Source of the DNA: Aquisalinus flavus
Lineage (GTDB): Bacteria; Pseudomonadota; Alphaproteobacteria; Caulobacterales; Parvularculaceae
DNA: 64,000 nucleotides
Reading direction: 5' to 3'
Assembly (NCBI RefSeq): GCF_022559625.1
Contig: NZ_CP042288.1
Location: forward strand, 1,932,155 to 1,996,154
Both the position numbers and the translations under genes were made by a program. Numbering within the stretch: the first letter of the stretch is position 1; every line of letters begins with the position of its first letter. The notes under the pieces were generated by a model, which searched no databases, was not told the DNA's origin, and saw only the letters and a program-made list of their open reading frames with translations. Below, piece by piece: positions 7,710 to 16,167 of the stretch.

Positions 7710-9467
7710 TCAATAGGCCACGAATGTCACGATCAGCATCAGGCCGAGCACCACCGCGGTGAACAGGGCCATGAAGCCGACCGGCCAGGAGCGCGCCAGC
7801 GCCCCTTCCGGACCATGCGTATCGTAGAGGCCTTTCACCAACCGGGCCACGCCGGCCTGGATACCCCACCAGAGACGGTGCCAGGCGGCGGCCGTCCCGC
7901 GCACCACGCCCGCCAGCGCAATACGCCCCGGGACGCGATAGAGCCAATCGACATCAAGCAGCACCCCGTCGCGCGGGCGGGCCGCGAGCCCGAACCGGCG
8001 GGCGAGGGCAAACAGCAGCACCGCGAACAGGATCAGCTGCATCTGCGTGATCAGGTGATCCATCGTGTAGGCGGCATAGTCATAGTCGAAGGGCAGCATC
8101 GACCATAACAGGGTCGGCTGTATCCCGACGACAAGGCAGATCGCGGCGGCAAGCGCCATGGCGATCAGCATCGGCAGCGGCGCATCGCCCGAAACCTTCG
8201 CCGCGTCGCTGCGCGCGCCCATGAATGTATCATGGAAGATCCGCACACCGATATTGTTCACCGCCCCGACCGTCGCCGCGATCAGCGCCAGCCAGACCAG
8301 CATGTGCTCGTAATACCCGGCGGCGGAGATCGTCATCGACTTGGTCACGAACCCGGCGAAGAGCGGCACGCCGGTGATCGTCAGCGCGCCGATGAACGCG
8401 ACGAGCGCGGTCAGCGGCATGGCGCGGTAAAGCCCGCTCAAATGCGCCGCGCGCAGTGTCCCGGCACGGGTCAGCACCGCGCCCATCGCCATGAACAGCA
8501 TACCCTTGTAGATCACGCTGGCAAAGGCATGGGCGACGGCGCCATTGATCGCAAGCTCGCTGCCGATGCCGATGCCGCAGACCATGAAGCCGAGCTGGCT
8601 GTTGAGCGAATAGGCCAGGACCCGGCGCAGATCGCTTGCCGCCGCGCCGAAGAAGATGAAGGCGACCGCCATCACCGCGCCGATCAGCATCAGGATGTCC
8701 TCGCCGGGAAAGCCGCGGGCGAGCGCATAGATCGCCATCTTGGTGGTAAACGCCGACAGCATCACCGCGCCAACGGCGCTGGCGCGCGGATAGGCATCCG
8801 GCAGCCAGAAATGCAGCAGCGGAAAGCCTGCCTTTACCCCGAAGCCGATGAAGATCAGAAGTGCCGCAATGTTCAGCGAGCCATCTTCGGCGGTCAGGCT
8901 CATCGCGGTGAAGGCCGTCTCGCCGGTGGCCGCGACCGTCAGCGCAACACCGGCCATCAGGGCCATGCCGGAACCGACCTGGATGACCAGATAGCGCATG
9001 CCCGCCTTGAACGCGGCATGGGTGCCGCCGCCCCAGACGATGAAGACCGATGACAGCGCCGCCAGTTCCCAGAAGATGAACAGGGTGAGGAGATCGCCCG
9101 CGAGCACGCCGCCGATCGCCGCGCCGGCATAGATCAGGCCCATCGACGCTTCCATGCGACTGGCATGCAGCCAGCCATAGATCGCGTTCAGGCCCGCCGC
9201 GATGAAGAACAGGGTCGCAAAGACGACCGACAGCCGGTCGATCCGTATCGAGACGAGATCGAGCCCGAACAGCGTGCTCTCGCCCATCAGCACGGGCGCG
9301 TCCATCGGTGCGGTGCCATAGGACGCGAGCAGCGCATAACAGCCGATAATGGCAGCGAGCGCCGCAATGGCGCGCAGCTGACGGCCCGGCAACAAGGCGA
9401 CGATGACGCCGGCGACAATCAGCAGCATGCCGGGGTTCTGGATCAGGCCAGCCAACAAATCGCTCAT
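7710..9467 (-). CDS. Mrp/Mnh-type antiporter, D-type proton-translocating subunit (third copy)
   Basis: A 585-residue polytopic membrane protein of the complex I NuoL/M/N-like family (Proton_antipo_M). The family hallmark GFGVKAGFPLLHFWLPDAYP, with a conserved membrane Lys, is near residues 212-230, followed by a second Lys helix (FTTKMAIYAL). It has about 14-16 hydrophobic segments. It is the last gene of the ten-gene operon and overlaps the small membrane protein gene upstream by 4 bp. It is the longest of the three D-type subunits, with a C-terminal extension from about residue 500 that carries an extra final helix. The extension may do part of what full-length MrpA does, but this is inference. 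The exact ion specificity cannot be read from sequence. Confidence 0.9.
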   Translation of the reverse strand: MSDLLAGLIQNPGMLLIVAGVIVALLPGRQLRAIAALAAIIGCYALLASYGTAPMDAPVLMGESTLFGLDLVSIRIDRLSVVFATLFFIAAGLNAIYGWLHASRMEASMGLIYAGAAIGGVLAGDLLTLFIFWELAALSSVFIVWGGGTHAAFKAGMRYLVIQVGSGMALMAGVALTVAATGETAFTAMSLTAEDGSLNIAALLIFIGFGVKAGFPLLHFWLPDAYPRASAVGAVMLSAFTTKMAIYALARGFPGEDILMLIGAVMAVAFIFFGAAASDLRRVLAYSLNSQLGFMVCGIGIGSELAINGAVAHAFASVIYKGMLFMAMGAVLTRAGTLRAAHLSGLYRAMPLTALVAFIGALTITGVPLFAGFVTKSMTISAAGYYEHMLVWLALIAATVGAVNNIGVRIFHDTFMGARSDAAKVSGDAPLPMLIAMALAAAICLVVGIQPTLLWSMLPFDYDYAAYTMDHLITQMQLILFAVLLFALARRFGLAARPRDGVLLDVDWLYRVPGRIALAGVVRGTAAAWHRLWWGIQAGVARLVKGLYDTHGPEGALARSWPVGFMALFTAVVLGLMLIVTFVAY

Positions 9468-9796
9468 GGCCGCCCCTCCCCGTCGTCTGGCCTCGTCTCG
9501 TCCGCCGGGCTGTCATAATAGTCCGACGGCTTTGTCAGCGCCTCGGACAACAGCCGCCCGCCCGCGCCGAGCACGGCAGCGACGATTGCCCCGGCCAGCG
9601 CATAGAAGACCGGCAGGCCGTCGAGCGTGAAGTAGGGATGCATCCAGCCGGCGACCATGCCGTAAATGCCGAGCGCGGCAAAGATGGCGCAGGATGCCAG
9701 CAAGGCGACCCACAGGATCTTGCGCATCCCCGGCTTCTCGAAAAAGCCGGTGTCGCCCGTCTCTTCGCTGGCGGGGGTGTGGTGATTGTCGCTCAT
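9464..9796 (-). CDS. Small two-helix membrane protein of the Mrp operon, unknown function
   Basis: A 110-residue protein with an acidic polar N-terminus (MSDNHHTPASEETGDTGFF), two hydrophobic helices (about 27-51 and 62-85) and an acidic, Asp-rich tail (YDSPADETRPDDGEG). I do not recognise a family. It is translationally coupled: the upstream D-subunit stop and this start are arranged as GGAGGATAAG-ATG, with a perfect ribosome-binding site across the stop codon. Its own stop overlaps the next start by 4 bp. The tight placement between two proton-channel subunits suggests an accessory subunit. An in-frame ATG 12 bp upstream is less likely because it lacks that spacing. Confidence 0.85.
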   Translation of the reverse strand: MSDNHHTPASEETGDTGFFEKPGMRKILWVALLASCAIFAALGIYGMVAGWMHPYFTLDGLPVFYALAGAIVAAVLGAGGRLLSEALTKPSDYYDSPADETRPDDGEGRP

Positions 9797-9797
9797 C

Positions 9798-11315
9798 TTA
9801 TCCTCCAAACCCGATTGCGCCGGTCACCGGCTCGAGGAAGGCAATCAGCGGCTCGATATAGAAGAACAGGACGATGGTGCCGATGGCAGTGATCCAGGCC
9901 GGGACCAGGCAGAAGAGCGGCGCCTCGGCGAGGCAGTCCTTGTCGAATTTCAGGCCGCTCGACATCGGGTCCATGAAGCCACGCAGCATCGGCGTCAGCA
10001 GGTAGACGATGTTCATCAGCGACGAGGCGATCAGCACCACGAAGACCAGCTGGTGGCCGGCATCGGCTGCGCTCCACATCAGCATGAATTTCGGCCAAGA
10101 GCCGGCCATGGGCGGCAGGCCGATAATCGAAAACGCGCCGATGATGAAGGCGATGAAGGTGAACGGCATTTTCCGCCCCAGCCCGCGCATTTCCGAAATC
10201 AGGGATTTGTGGTGGGCGACGTAAATCGCGCCGGCGCACATGAACAAGGTCATCTTGCCGAGCGCATGGGCGGCGATCTGCGTCGCGCCGCCGGCAACGC
10301 CCATGGAGGTCGCCAGCATCGCCCCGATGGTGACATAGGAGAGCTGCGAAACCGTTGAAAACGCGAGGCGGGATTTCAGATTGTCCTGCGTCATCGCGAT
10401 GGCCGAGGCGGCCAGCACCGAGAAGGCGGCAAGCCAGAGAAAGAAATCGGCCGCCCAGCCTTCGGCGAGAAAATCGACGCCGAAGATGAAGATGACCACC
10501 TTCAGTATACCGAAAACACCAGCCTTGACGACCGCAACCGCGTGGAGGAAGGCCGAGACCGGCGTCGGCGCGACCATGGCCGCAGGCAGCCATGGGTGGA
10601 TCGGCATCAGCGCCGCCTTGCCGATACCGAAGGCAAAGAGCGCCAGCAGTACGAAAATGACCGGCGAGGTCGCCATCAGGATCGGGCCCTCGGCACCGCC
10701 GGCGAACAGCCCGCCGAGGGTAAACTCGGTCGTGCCGGTCAGCACATAGGTCAACACGATGGCAGGCAGCAGCAGGCCGATGGACGTGCCGAGCAGGATG
10801 CCTAGATAGATGCGCCCGCCATTGCGCGCGGCCTCGTTCTCCTTGTGGGTGACCAGCGGGAAGGTCGACAGCGTCAGCACTTCGTAGAAGATGAAGAAGG
10901 TCAGCAGGTTGGCCGAATAGGCGATGCCCAGCGCCGACATGATGGCGATGGCGAAGCACATGTAGAAGCGCGTCTGGTGCTTTTCGTGCGTGCCGCGCAT
11001 GTAACCGATGGAATAGAGCGAATTGACGATCCACAGGCCGGACGCGATGACGCCGAACATGGCGCCCAGCGGCTCGACCTCGAACCGGATGGCGAGACCG
11101 GGGATGATCTCCGCGACCTCGAAGCCGGGCCGCGCACCGCCGGAGACGGCAACGGCGACAATGATCGCCATGTAGAACACGATCGCGCCGGTCACGAGGG
11201 TCACGCCCTCGCGCACATTCGGCACCTTGTCGGCGAGCATGATGCCGAACAGGCCGAAGATCGGCAGGATCAGGCTGATATACATCGCCATTTCAGGGCT
11301 CAGCAGTGACAACAT
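9798..11315 (-). CDS. Mrp/Mnh antiporter subunit D family protein (second copy)
   Basis: A 505-residue polytopic membrane protein of the Proton_antipo_M family. It has the core motif FGIGKAALMPIHPWLPAAM with membrane Lys, followed by the second-Lys helix FLHAVAVVKAGVFGIL. About 14 hydrophobic helices make up the entire length. The start overlaps the stop of the preceding D-type gene (TGATG), so translation is coupled. In classical Mrp systems MrpA and MrpD are the two antiporter-like subunits. Here three separate D-like genes occur and this is the middle one. Its closest functional counterpart in a standard Mrp complex cannot be assigned by eye. Confidence 0.92.
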   Translation of the reverse strand: MLSLLSPEMAMYISLILPIFGLFGIMLADKVPNVREGVTLVTGAIVFYMAIIVAVAVSGGARPGFEVAEIIPGLAIRFEVEPLGAMFGVIASGLWIVNSLYSIGYMRGTHEKHQTRFYMCFAIAIMSALGIAYSANLLTFFIFYEVLTLSTFPLVTHKENEAARNGGRIYLGILLGTSIGLLLPAIVLTYVLTGTTEFTLGGLFAGGAEGPILMATSPVIFVLLALFAFGIGKAALMPIHPWLPAAMVAPTPVSAFLHAVAVVKAGVFGILKVVIFIFGVDFLAEGWAADFFLWLAAFSVLAASAIAMTQDNLKSRLAFSTVSQLSYVTIGAMLATSMGVAGGATQIAAHALGKMTLFMCAGAIYVAHHKSLISEMRGLGRKMPFTFIAFIIGAFSIIGLPPMAGSWPKFMLMWSAADAGHQLVFVVLIASSLMNIVYLLTPMLRGFMDPMSSGLKFDKDCLAEAPLFCLVPAWITAIGTIVLFFYIEPLIAFLEPVTGAIGFGG

Positions 11316-12853
11316 CAGTACGCCCCCCCATAACCGAGGCCGGTATCAAGCAGCGCCTGCGCCGCGCGGGTGGCAACCCCGACCGTCACATCGGTCTGGA
11401 AGAAGAACCAGATATTGGCGAGAACCATGATCCACATGGTGATCCGCATCAGATGCGGCGCCTCCTTCACCGGCTCGGCATCCTCCGGCACCGGTTGCAG
11501 CAGCATCGCATAGGCCAGCCGGCCGATGTAAATGGCGGCCAGCAGGGACGAGGCGCCGATCAGCAGGACGATCAGCAGCGGCGGAATGAAGGTCTGGGTC
11601 TGGAACGCCGCTTCCATCAGTTTCCATTTGGAAATGAAGCCGACCGTCAGCGGCACGCCAACCAGCGACAGGCCGGAAATGATCAGCCCCCAGGCGGTCC
11701 ACGGCATGCGCTTGGCCAGTCCATTGAAGGCGGCGAAATTGCTGGAGCCGAGACGCAGCACGACACAGCCGACGCCCATGAACAGGGCAGCCTTTATCAG
11801 CGCGTGGTTGAAGACATGGATCAGCGACGCGGCGACACCGTCGACCGTGCCGAACGAGATGCCGAGCAGCATGTAGCCGATCTGAGCAATGGAAGAATAG
11901 GCCAGCATCTGCTTCACGTTATCGCGGAACACCGCCACGAAGGAGGCGTAGAACATGCCGACGATGCCGAGGACGATGAAGGCGTTCAGCGCGACCTCGA
12001 GGAAGGCAAACTCGAACCCGAACACGGAGAACATGAAGCGCAGGATGATATAGACCTGCACTTTCGTTGCCGTCGCGGCGAGGAAGGCGGAGATCGCCGA
12101 CGGCGCATAGCAATAGGCGTTCGGCAGCCACAGATGCAGCGGCACCATGGCGAGCTTCAGGCCGATGCCGGTGATGATGAAGGCAAAGCCCGCCTCGACC
12201 ATGCGATTCGACTGGCCCATCAGCTGCTGGTGCAGGTCGAGCATGTTGAGCGTGCCCGTCGCCTGATAGAGCAGGCCGATCCCGATGACATAGAAGGTCG
12301 CACCGATCGTTCCCATGACGAGATAGTTGAACGATGCCGTCAGCGCCCGGCGGTCATTGCGCGCGCCCATGGCGATGAGCGCGTAGGTCGACAGCGACGA
12401 GATCTCGAGGAAGACGAAGACGTTGAAGGCGTCGCCGGTGATCGTCACCCCGAGCAGGCCGGTGAAGCAGATCAGCAGCGCGGTATAGAATGCCGGGGTC
12501 TGGCGATGGTCGATCTCGGACTCGACGGAATAATAGGCATACGGAAAGACCACGGAGGCGATGCCGGCGACCAGCGTCAACACCAGCGCATTGGCGAGAT
12601 CGACATAATAGGTGATGCCGATCGGCGCGGACATACCCTCCGGCGCGCCCCAGCCGCCCATGGCGTATTCGACCGGCCCATGGACCCACACAGCTTCGAG
12701 CAGCAGAAGCGTGACCACGAAGGTGACCCAGCTGACCAGCGTCGCCCACGCCCACGGCGCCCGGCCGGGCTTCATCAGCAGCGTCAGCGGCGCGGCGACA
12801 AGCGGAATGACAACCGGCAGGACCGGCAGCTGTTCAAGACCCGGAATTGCCAT
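11315..12853 (-). CDS. mnhD: Mrp/Mnh antiporter subunit D (first copy)
   Basis: A 512-residue polytopic proton-translocating subunit of the multi-subunit monovalent cation/H+ antiporter. The family motif GIGLKLAMVPLHLWLPNAY and the following FLAATATKVQVYIIL carry the two conserved membrane lysines. The N-terminus (GLEQLPVLPVVIPLVAAPLT) is typical of MrpD. It directly follows the MrpC-like gene with a 1-bp overlap, the usual C-D order of mrp operons, so this copy is the best candidate for genuine MrpD. About 14 hydrophobic segments are visible. Confidence 0.92.
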   Translation of the reverse strand: MAIPGLEQLPVLPVVIPLVAAPLTLLMKPGRAPWAWATLVSWVTFVVTLLLLEAVWVHGPVEYAMGGWGAPEGMSAPIGITYYVDLANALVLTLVAGIASVVFPYAYYSVESEIDHRQTPAFYTALLICFTGLLGVTITGDAFNVFVFLEISSLSTYALIAMGARNDRRALTASFNYLVMGTIGATFYVIGIGLLYQATGTLNMLDLHQQLMGQSNRMVEAGFAFIITGIGLKLAMVPLHLWLPNAYCYAPSAISAFLAATATKVQVYIILRFMFSVFGFEFAFLEVALNAFIVLGIVGMFYASFVAVFRDNVKQMLAYSSIAQIGYMLLGISFGTVDGVAASLIHVFNHALIKAALFMGVGCVVLRLGSSNFAAFNGLAKRMPWTAWGLIISGLSLVGVPLTVGFISKWKLMEAAFQTQTFIPPLLIVLLIGASSLLAAIYIGRLAYAMLLQPVPEDAEPVKEAPHLMRITMWIMVLANIWFFFQTDVTVGVATRAAQALLDTGLGYGGAY

Positions 12854-13548
12854 TACGCAGCCCCTCCCCGCGCTTGCCCCTGCTCAGGGTGCAAGGGCAC
12901 GCCGAACTCGGCGAAATGGTCTTCCGCTTCCAGCTCGTCTTCCTCGATCGTGCCATAGGCCTCGCGAATGCGGACCGCCAGAGCCAGGCCCAGAGCGGTC
13001 GTCGCCACGCCGACGACGATGGCGGTAAGGATCAGCACGTGCGGCAACGGGTTGGTATAGATCACTTCCGCGCCCTGCGCCGCAGCATCGGCGACGCTGT
13101 CATAGGTGGCGTTCACGCCGCTGGCCATGCCGGCCGCTGTTTCGCGAGCGGTGTCGGGCATCTGGTGCAGGCTGCCGGAGACGGCGCTTGGCGCGCCCCC
13201 TGCCGGAACTTCTGCCGAAAGACTGTTCGACGGAATATCGAGGCCGTCCGCGTCATGCAGGCCTTCCCGAGCGCCGGAGGTCTGCTCGCCGGCGCCATGG
13301 CTTTCGTCACCATATCCCTCGCCATAGCTATCATCGGCTTTATAGCTGCCAACCAGGATCGGCGCGGTACCGCCGACGATCTTGCCGATGGAGATGTAGA
13401 AGATGAAGACCGACGTCTGGAACAGGTTCAGGCCGACAATGGTCTTGATCAGGTTTCCGCGCGAAATGACGATATAAAGCCCGATCATCATCAGCGTGAT
13501 GAAGATCCAGTAATTGTACCGCCCGACGATGAATTCGATGATATCCAT
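12853..13548 (-). CDS. mnhC: Mrp/Mnh antiporter subunit C (NuoK-like) with large hydrophilic insert
   Basis: MrpC is a NuoK homologue with three helices, usually about 110-125 residues; this one has 231. The helices are intact: about 12-28, 35-56 (VGLNLFQTSVFIFYISIG) and 168-192 (LPHVLILTAIVVGVATTAL). The normal junction between helix 2 and helix 3 (GTAPIL...PLPHVL) is interrupted by about 85-90 residues (about 70-158) rich in Gly, Ser, Asp and Ala, including YGEGYGDESHGAGE. The C-terminus carries a further acidic/polar tail. Overlapping stop/start codons on both sides show an intact coupled gene, not a frameshift. The insert sits in the loop after the second helix and is probably disordered. 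Confidence 0.9.
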   Translation of the reverse strand: MDIIEFIVGRYNYWIFITLMMIGLYIVISRGNLIKTIVGLNLFQTSVFIFYISIGKIVGGTAPILVGSYKADDSYGEGYGDESHGAGEQTSGAREGLHDADGLDIPSNSLSAEVPAGGAPSAVSGSLHQMPDTARETAAGMASGVNATYDSVADAAAQGAEVIYTNPLPHVLILTAIVVGVATTALGLALAVRIREAYGTIEEDELEAEDHFAEFGVPLHPEQGQARGGAA

Positions 13549-13991
13549 TACCAGTCCTCGTCCCTGATCTCGGGCTCGCGGCCGGCGAAGTAATAGAAGA
13601 TCGTCAGCATGGTCGAGGCGACGGCAACGCCCACGCCGAGCTCGACGAGGATGATGCCGATATGCTGGCCGGCATGGTGATGGCTGTCCGGCTGCAGGAT
13701 GTCGTAATCGAGGAAGTTTTCGCCGAGCAGCATCGTCGCAACGCCGGTCCCGGCATACAACATGACTCCGGTGACCATCAGCCAGGGCAATACCTTGGGC
13801 GGCAGGACCTTCTTGGTCTCGTCGAGACCAAAGCCGAGGGCATGGAGCACGAAGGCCGCAGCAAAGATGACCCCGGCCTGGAAGCCGCCGCCGGGCCCGT
13901 ATTCTCCATGGAACTGCACATAGAGCGCAAAGACGATGATCGGCGCGAACAGCAGCTTGATCGTTACGCGGAGGATCAGGTGAGCCATCAT
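13548..13991 (-). CDS. mnhB: Mrp/Mnh antiporter subunit B
   Basis: A 147-residue membrane subunit of the Mrp antiporter with the MnhB domain. Helices include IKLLFAPIIVFALYVQFHG, GGGFQAGVIFAAAFVLHAL and VELGVGVAVASTMLTIFYY. The GPGGGFQAG motif (about 32-40) is the family hallmark. Length is normal for MrpB. It overlaps the MrpC gene downstream by 1 bp and follows the MbhD/E-like gene with a 4-bp gap, as expected for an mrp operon. Confidence 0.92.
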   Translation of the reverse strand: MMAHLILRVTIKLLFAPIIVFALYVQFHGEYGPGGGFQAGVIFAAAFVLHALGFGLDETKKVLPPKVLPWLMVTGVMLYAGTGVATMLLGENFLDYDILQPDSHHHAGQHIGIILVELGVGVAVASTMLTIFYYFAGREPEIRDEDW

Positions 13992-13995
13992 GGTT

Positions 13996-14613
13996 CTAGA
14001 ACTCCCTTCCCTCGTTGCTATCGTCCTCGGGGCGCTCGTCCTTCACCTTCCGGCCGCCGCGCAGAGACCCGGCACCAAGAAGCATGATGACGCCGACACC
14101 GGCGGCGAAGACGACCAGCACCTCGCCCAGCGTATCGAACCCCCGATAGGAGGCGAGAATGGCGGTGACGATATTCGGTATCTCGACGTCCTGCGGTGTA
14201 CGCTCGACAAATTGCTGGCCGATATAGGCGTTTGCCGGCGCGTTCGGGTCGCCGAAGGCCGGCATGTCGATGGTCGCATAGAACAGCGCCGCGCCGGTGA
14301 CGAGACAGACCACCATCGCGACATTCCTGTACCCCGGCACCGCCGGCTTTTCACGCCGGGCCGTCAACAGCATGCCGGACAGCATCAGTACGGTGGAAAT
14401 GCCCGCGCCGACCGCAGCCTCGGTAAAGGCGACGTCGACCGCATCGAGCGAGACGAAAAACAGCGCGGCGAGGAAGGAGAAAATGCCCGACAGCATCACG
14501 ACCGCGAACAGCCGGCGGACACGCATCATCGCGAAGGCCGTTGCGATCAGCAGCGACAGGATTGCCAGATCGAGCAGGATGATCGGCTGGAGTGGCGTCT
14601 GGAATTCTTCCAT
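13996..14613 (-). CDS. DUF4040 / MbhD-MbhE-like subunit (detached MrpA C-terminal part)
   Basis: A 205-residue membrane protein that corresponds to the C-terminal section of MrpA. The MbhD-like part contains DAVDVAFTEAAVGAGISTVL (about 60-79), a proton-pathway segment with conserved acidic residues. After a polar link comes an MbhE-like part with ILASYRGFDTLGEVLVV (about 157-173). In classical Mrp these sit at the end of an 800-residue MrpA; here they are a separate gene, as in group 2 Mrp and Mbh/Mbx membrane-bound hydrogenases. A GAGGAGG ribosome-binding site precedes the ATG, which overlaps the mnhG stop (TGATG). Confidence 0.88.
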   Translation of the reverse strand: MEEFQTPLQPIILLDLAILSLLIATAFAMMRVRRLFAVVMLSGIFSFLAALFFVSLDAVDVAFTEAAVGAGISTVLMLSGMLLTARREKPAVPGYRNVAMVVCLVTGAALFYATIDMPAFGDPNAPANAYIGQQFVERTPQDVEIPNIVTAILASYRGFDTLGEVLVVFAAGVGVIMLLGAGSLRGGRKVKDERPEDDSNEGREF

Positions 14614-14957
14614 CAGGCGTCCTCCTCATGTGTTTCTGCGTCGCCGTCGCGCCTGAGGTCGGGGCCGAGCATTGGCTTCAGCTTGCCGACCCAGGCGGCA
14701 TGGGCAATAGCGTGGGTTGAAACCGGGCTCGTCAGCAACATGAACAGCGCGATGAGCAACAGCTTGACGATGGTGATCCAGTTGTCGGACTGGAAGATCA
14801 TGGCGAGCAGCATCAGCTCCACGCCCAGCGTATCGGTTACGCCGGCCGCATGCAGGCGGGTGTAGAAGTCCGGAAAACGCAACAGGCCAAGCGAGCCGGA
14901 AATGATGAACAGCGCCCCGAGCAGGAACAGGCACCAGCTGAGACTATCGAGGATCAT
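14613..14957 (-). CDS. mnhG: Mrp/Mnh antiporter subunit G
   Basis: A 114-residue MnhG/PhaG subunit with three hydrophobic helices. The family motif GSLGLLRFPDFYTRLHAAGVTDTLG (about 22-46) is conserved, with the RFPDFYTRLHAAG core. The C-terminus is polar (RRDGDAETHEEDA). It overlaps mnhF upstream by 4 bp and the DUF4040 gene downstream by 1 bp. MrpG is an essential structural subunit in characterised Mrp complexes. Confidence 0.93.
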   Translation of the reverse strand: MILDSLSWCLFLLGALFIISGSLGLLRFPDFYTRLHAAGVTDTLGVELMLLAMIFQSDNWITIVKLLLIALFMLLTSPVSTHAIAHAAWVGKLKPMLGPDLRRDGDAETHEEDA

Positions 14958-15256
14958 TCCGCCTTCTCCCTCTCTGCCTGGCGCAGGTCGTCCATCGTCG
15001 GCGACATCGTCCGGTAACGGAAGAATTTCAGGATGGCGATGGTGGCGAGGAAGTTGATCAGCGCGTAAAGCAGCGCGATATCGAGGAAGTCCGGACGGCC
15101 CGTGAGATAGCCCATGATGCCGAGCAGAAGGACGGTTTTCGTGCCAAACGAGTTGCCGGCGAGGATACGGTCATAGAGGGACGGCCCGAGTACGGCGCGG
15201 GCGAAGGTGATCACCATCGCAACGATGATGGCGGCAGCGGCGACAGCGAACATCAT
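14954..15256 (-). CDS. mnhF: Mrp/Mnh antiporter subunit F
   Basis: A 100-residue MnhF/MrpF subunit with three helices. It contains the characteristic GPSLYDRILAGNSFGTKTV (about 28-46), including the conserved DR pair, then DIALLYALINFLATIAILKF. It overlaps mnhE upstream and mnhG downstream by 4 bp each. Length is normal. Confidence 0.93.
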   Translation of the reverse strand: MMFAVAAAAIIVAMVITFARAVLGPSLYDRILAGNSFGTKTVLLLGIMGYLTGRPDFLDIALLYALINFLATIAILKFFRYRTMSPTMDDLRQAEREKAE

Positions 15257-15837
15257 AGACCGGCCTGCCTCTCGGCGGCGGCCCTGTCGGCCTCGGCGCG
15301 GCGCTCGGCCTTGCGCTGGCGCACCCAGTCACGGCCTTCCGGACCGTCAAACGCGCAAACCCGTTCGCCCATCGCGATCATGCCGGCGACGTCGGCCATT
15401 TCTGCGGTCAGCGCGTGAATGAGAATATTGTTCTCGTGCAGGTCAACCGACACCGTGCTGGGGGTCAGGGTGATCGAGTTGGCGAAGATGACCTTGCCGA
15501 GATCGCTCGCCTGATAGGCCGGCACGGTCACCATCGTCGGGCTCAGCTTCAGCTTCGGCGACAGGGCATGCATGGTCACGATCAGGTTGGACTTGCCGAT
15601 CTCGACGGTCAGCCAGAGCATGTAGGCAAAAATTCCTGGAAAAACGCGCGTCGGCACGCCCTCGCGGTCCAGCATCCCGGCGCGCTGGGCCAGCCATGTG
15701 GTCAGCAGGACGGATATGATGCCAAATGTCAGCAGCGAGGGATAAGTGAAGTAGCCCGACAGCAACAGCCACAGGCCGAACATGGACAGGGCAAGCACAA
15801 CGTGCCGACCGGCAATTTTTGTCAGGAAACGCAGCAT
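15253..15837 (-). CDS. mnhE: Mrp/Mnh antiporter subunit E
   Basis: First gene of the operon, a 194-residue MnhE subunit. Helices near residues 11-45 and 60-80 are followed by the cytosolic domain with FANSITLTPSTVSVDLHENN (about 118-137), the MrpE signature. The C-terminal tail is highly charged (RQRKAERRAEADRAAAERQAG). The start at 15837 (ATG, MLRFLTKIAG) places the family N-terminus correctly; a GTG 36 bp upstream (15873) is an alternative and neither has a strong ribosome-binding site. The order E-F-G-(A C-term)-B-C-D-D-x-D is unlike the classical A-B-C-D-E-F-G. Confidence 0.9.
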   Translation of the reverse strand: MLRFLTKIAGRHVVLALSMFGLWLLLSGYFTYPSLLTFGIISVLLTTWLAQRAGMLDREGVPTRVFPGIFAYMLWLTVEIGKSNLIVTMHALSPKLKLSPTMVTVPAYQASDLGKVIFANSITLTPSTVSVDLHENNILIHALTAEMADVAGMIAMGERVCAFDGPEGRDWVRQRKAERRAEADRAAAERQAGL

Positions 15838-16167
15838 GGCTGTGATTGTCTGCCCGTTCTGTTTGCTGTCCACCGCCCTACCGCGGCTGTTGAAGGTCCC
15901 GGCACCAATACCCTTTTCCGCACCGGAATGTCTCCGGGGAAATTGGCCAAATTCGCGACGAAATCAATCCCTTGTTGAAAGAAATCGCACAAAAGCCGGT
16001 TGCGTTGGCGTTTTTGGCCAGCCGCTGCGCCATGGTGGCTCAAGGGATTACAGAGGGGGGGAAGGCCGGCCGCCGCCAAAATACGCAAGGCAGCGACCGA
16101 CCGGAACACTATGGCACGGCAGCCTTAAAACGGGTTTAAGCGGAAAGATGCAATTTTCGCTATTCGA
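15838..16167 (-). promoter_or_regulatory. Intergenic region upstream of the Mrp operon
   Basis: 330 bp between the DUF2336 gene stop and mnhE; the Mrp operon promoter should lie here. It is AT-richer near 15940-16000 and 16124-16165. A palindrome CTTAAA-N5-TTTAAG sits at 16124-16140 and could be an operator or a weak terminator for the DUF2336 gene. No defined promoter or riboswitch could be identified. Confidence 0.4.

Noticed and set aside
11306-12958. 550-codon plus-strand ORF antisense to the first D-type subunit
   Set aside because: Composition is an artefact of membrane-protein codons read backwards (His/Arg/Asp-rich); the sense frame is a clear MrpD.
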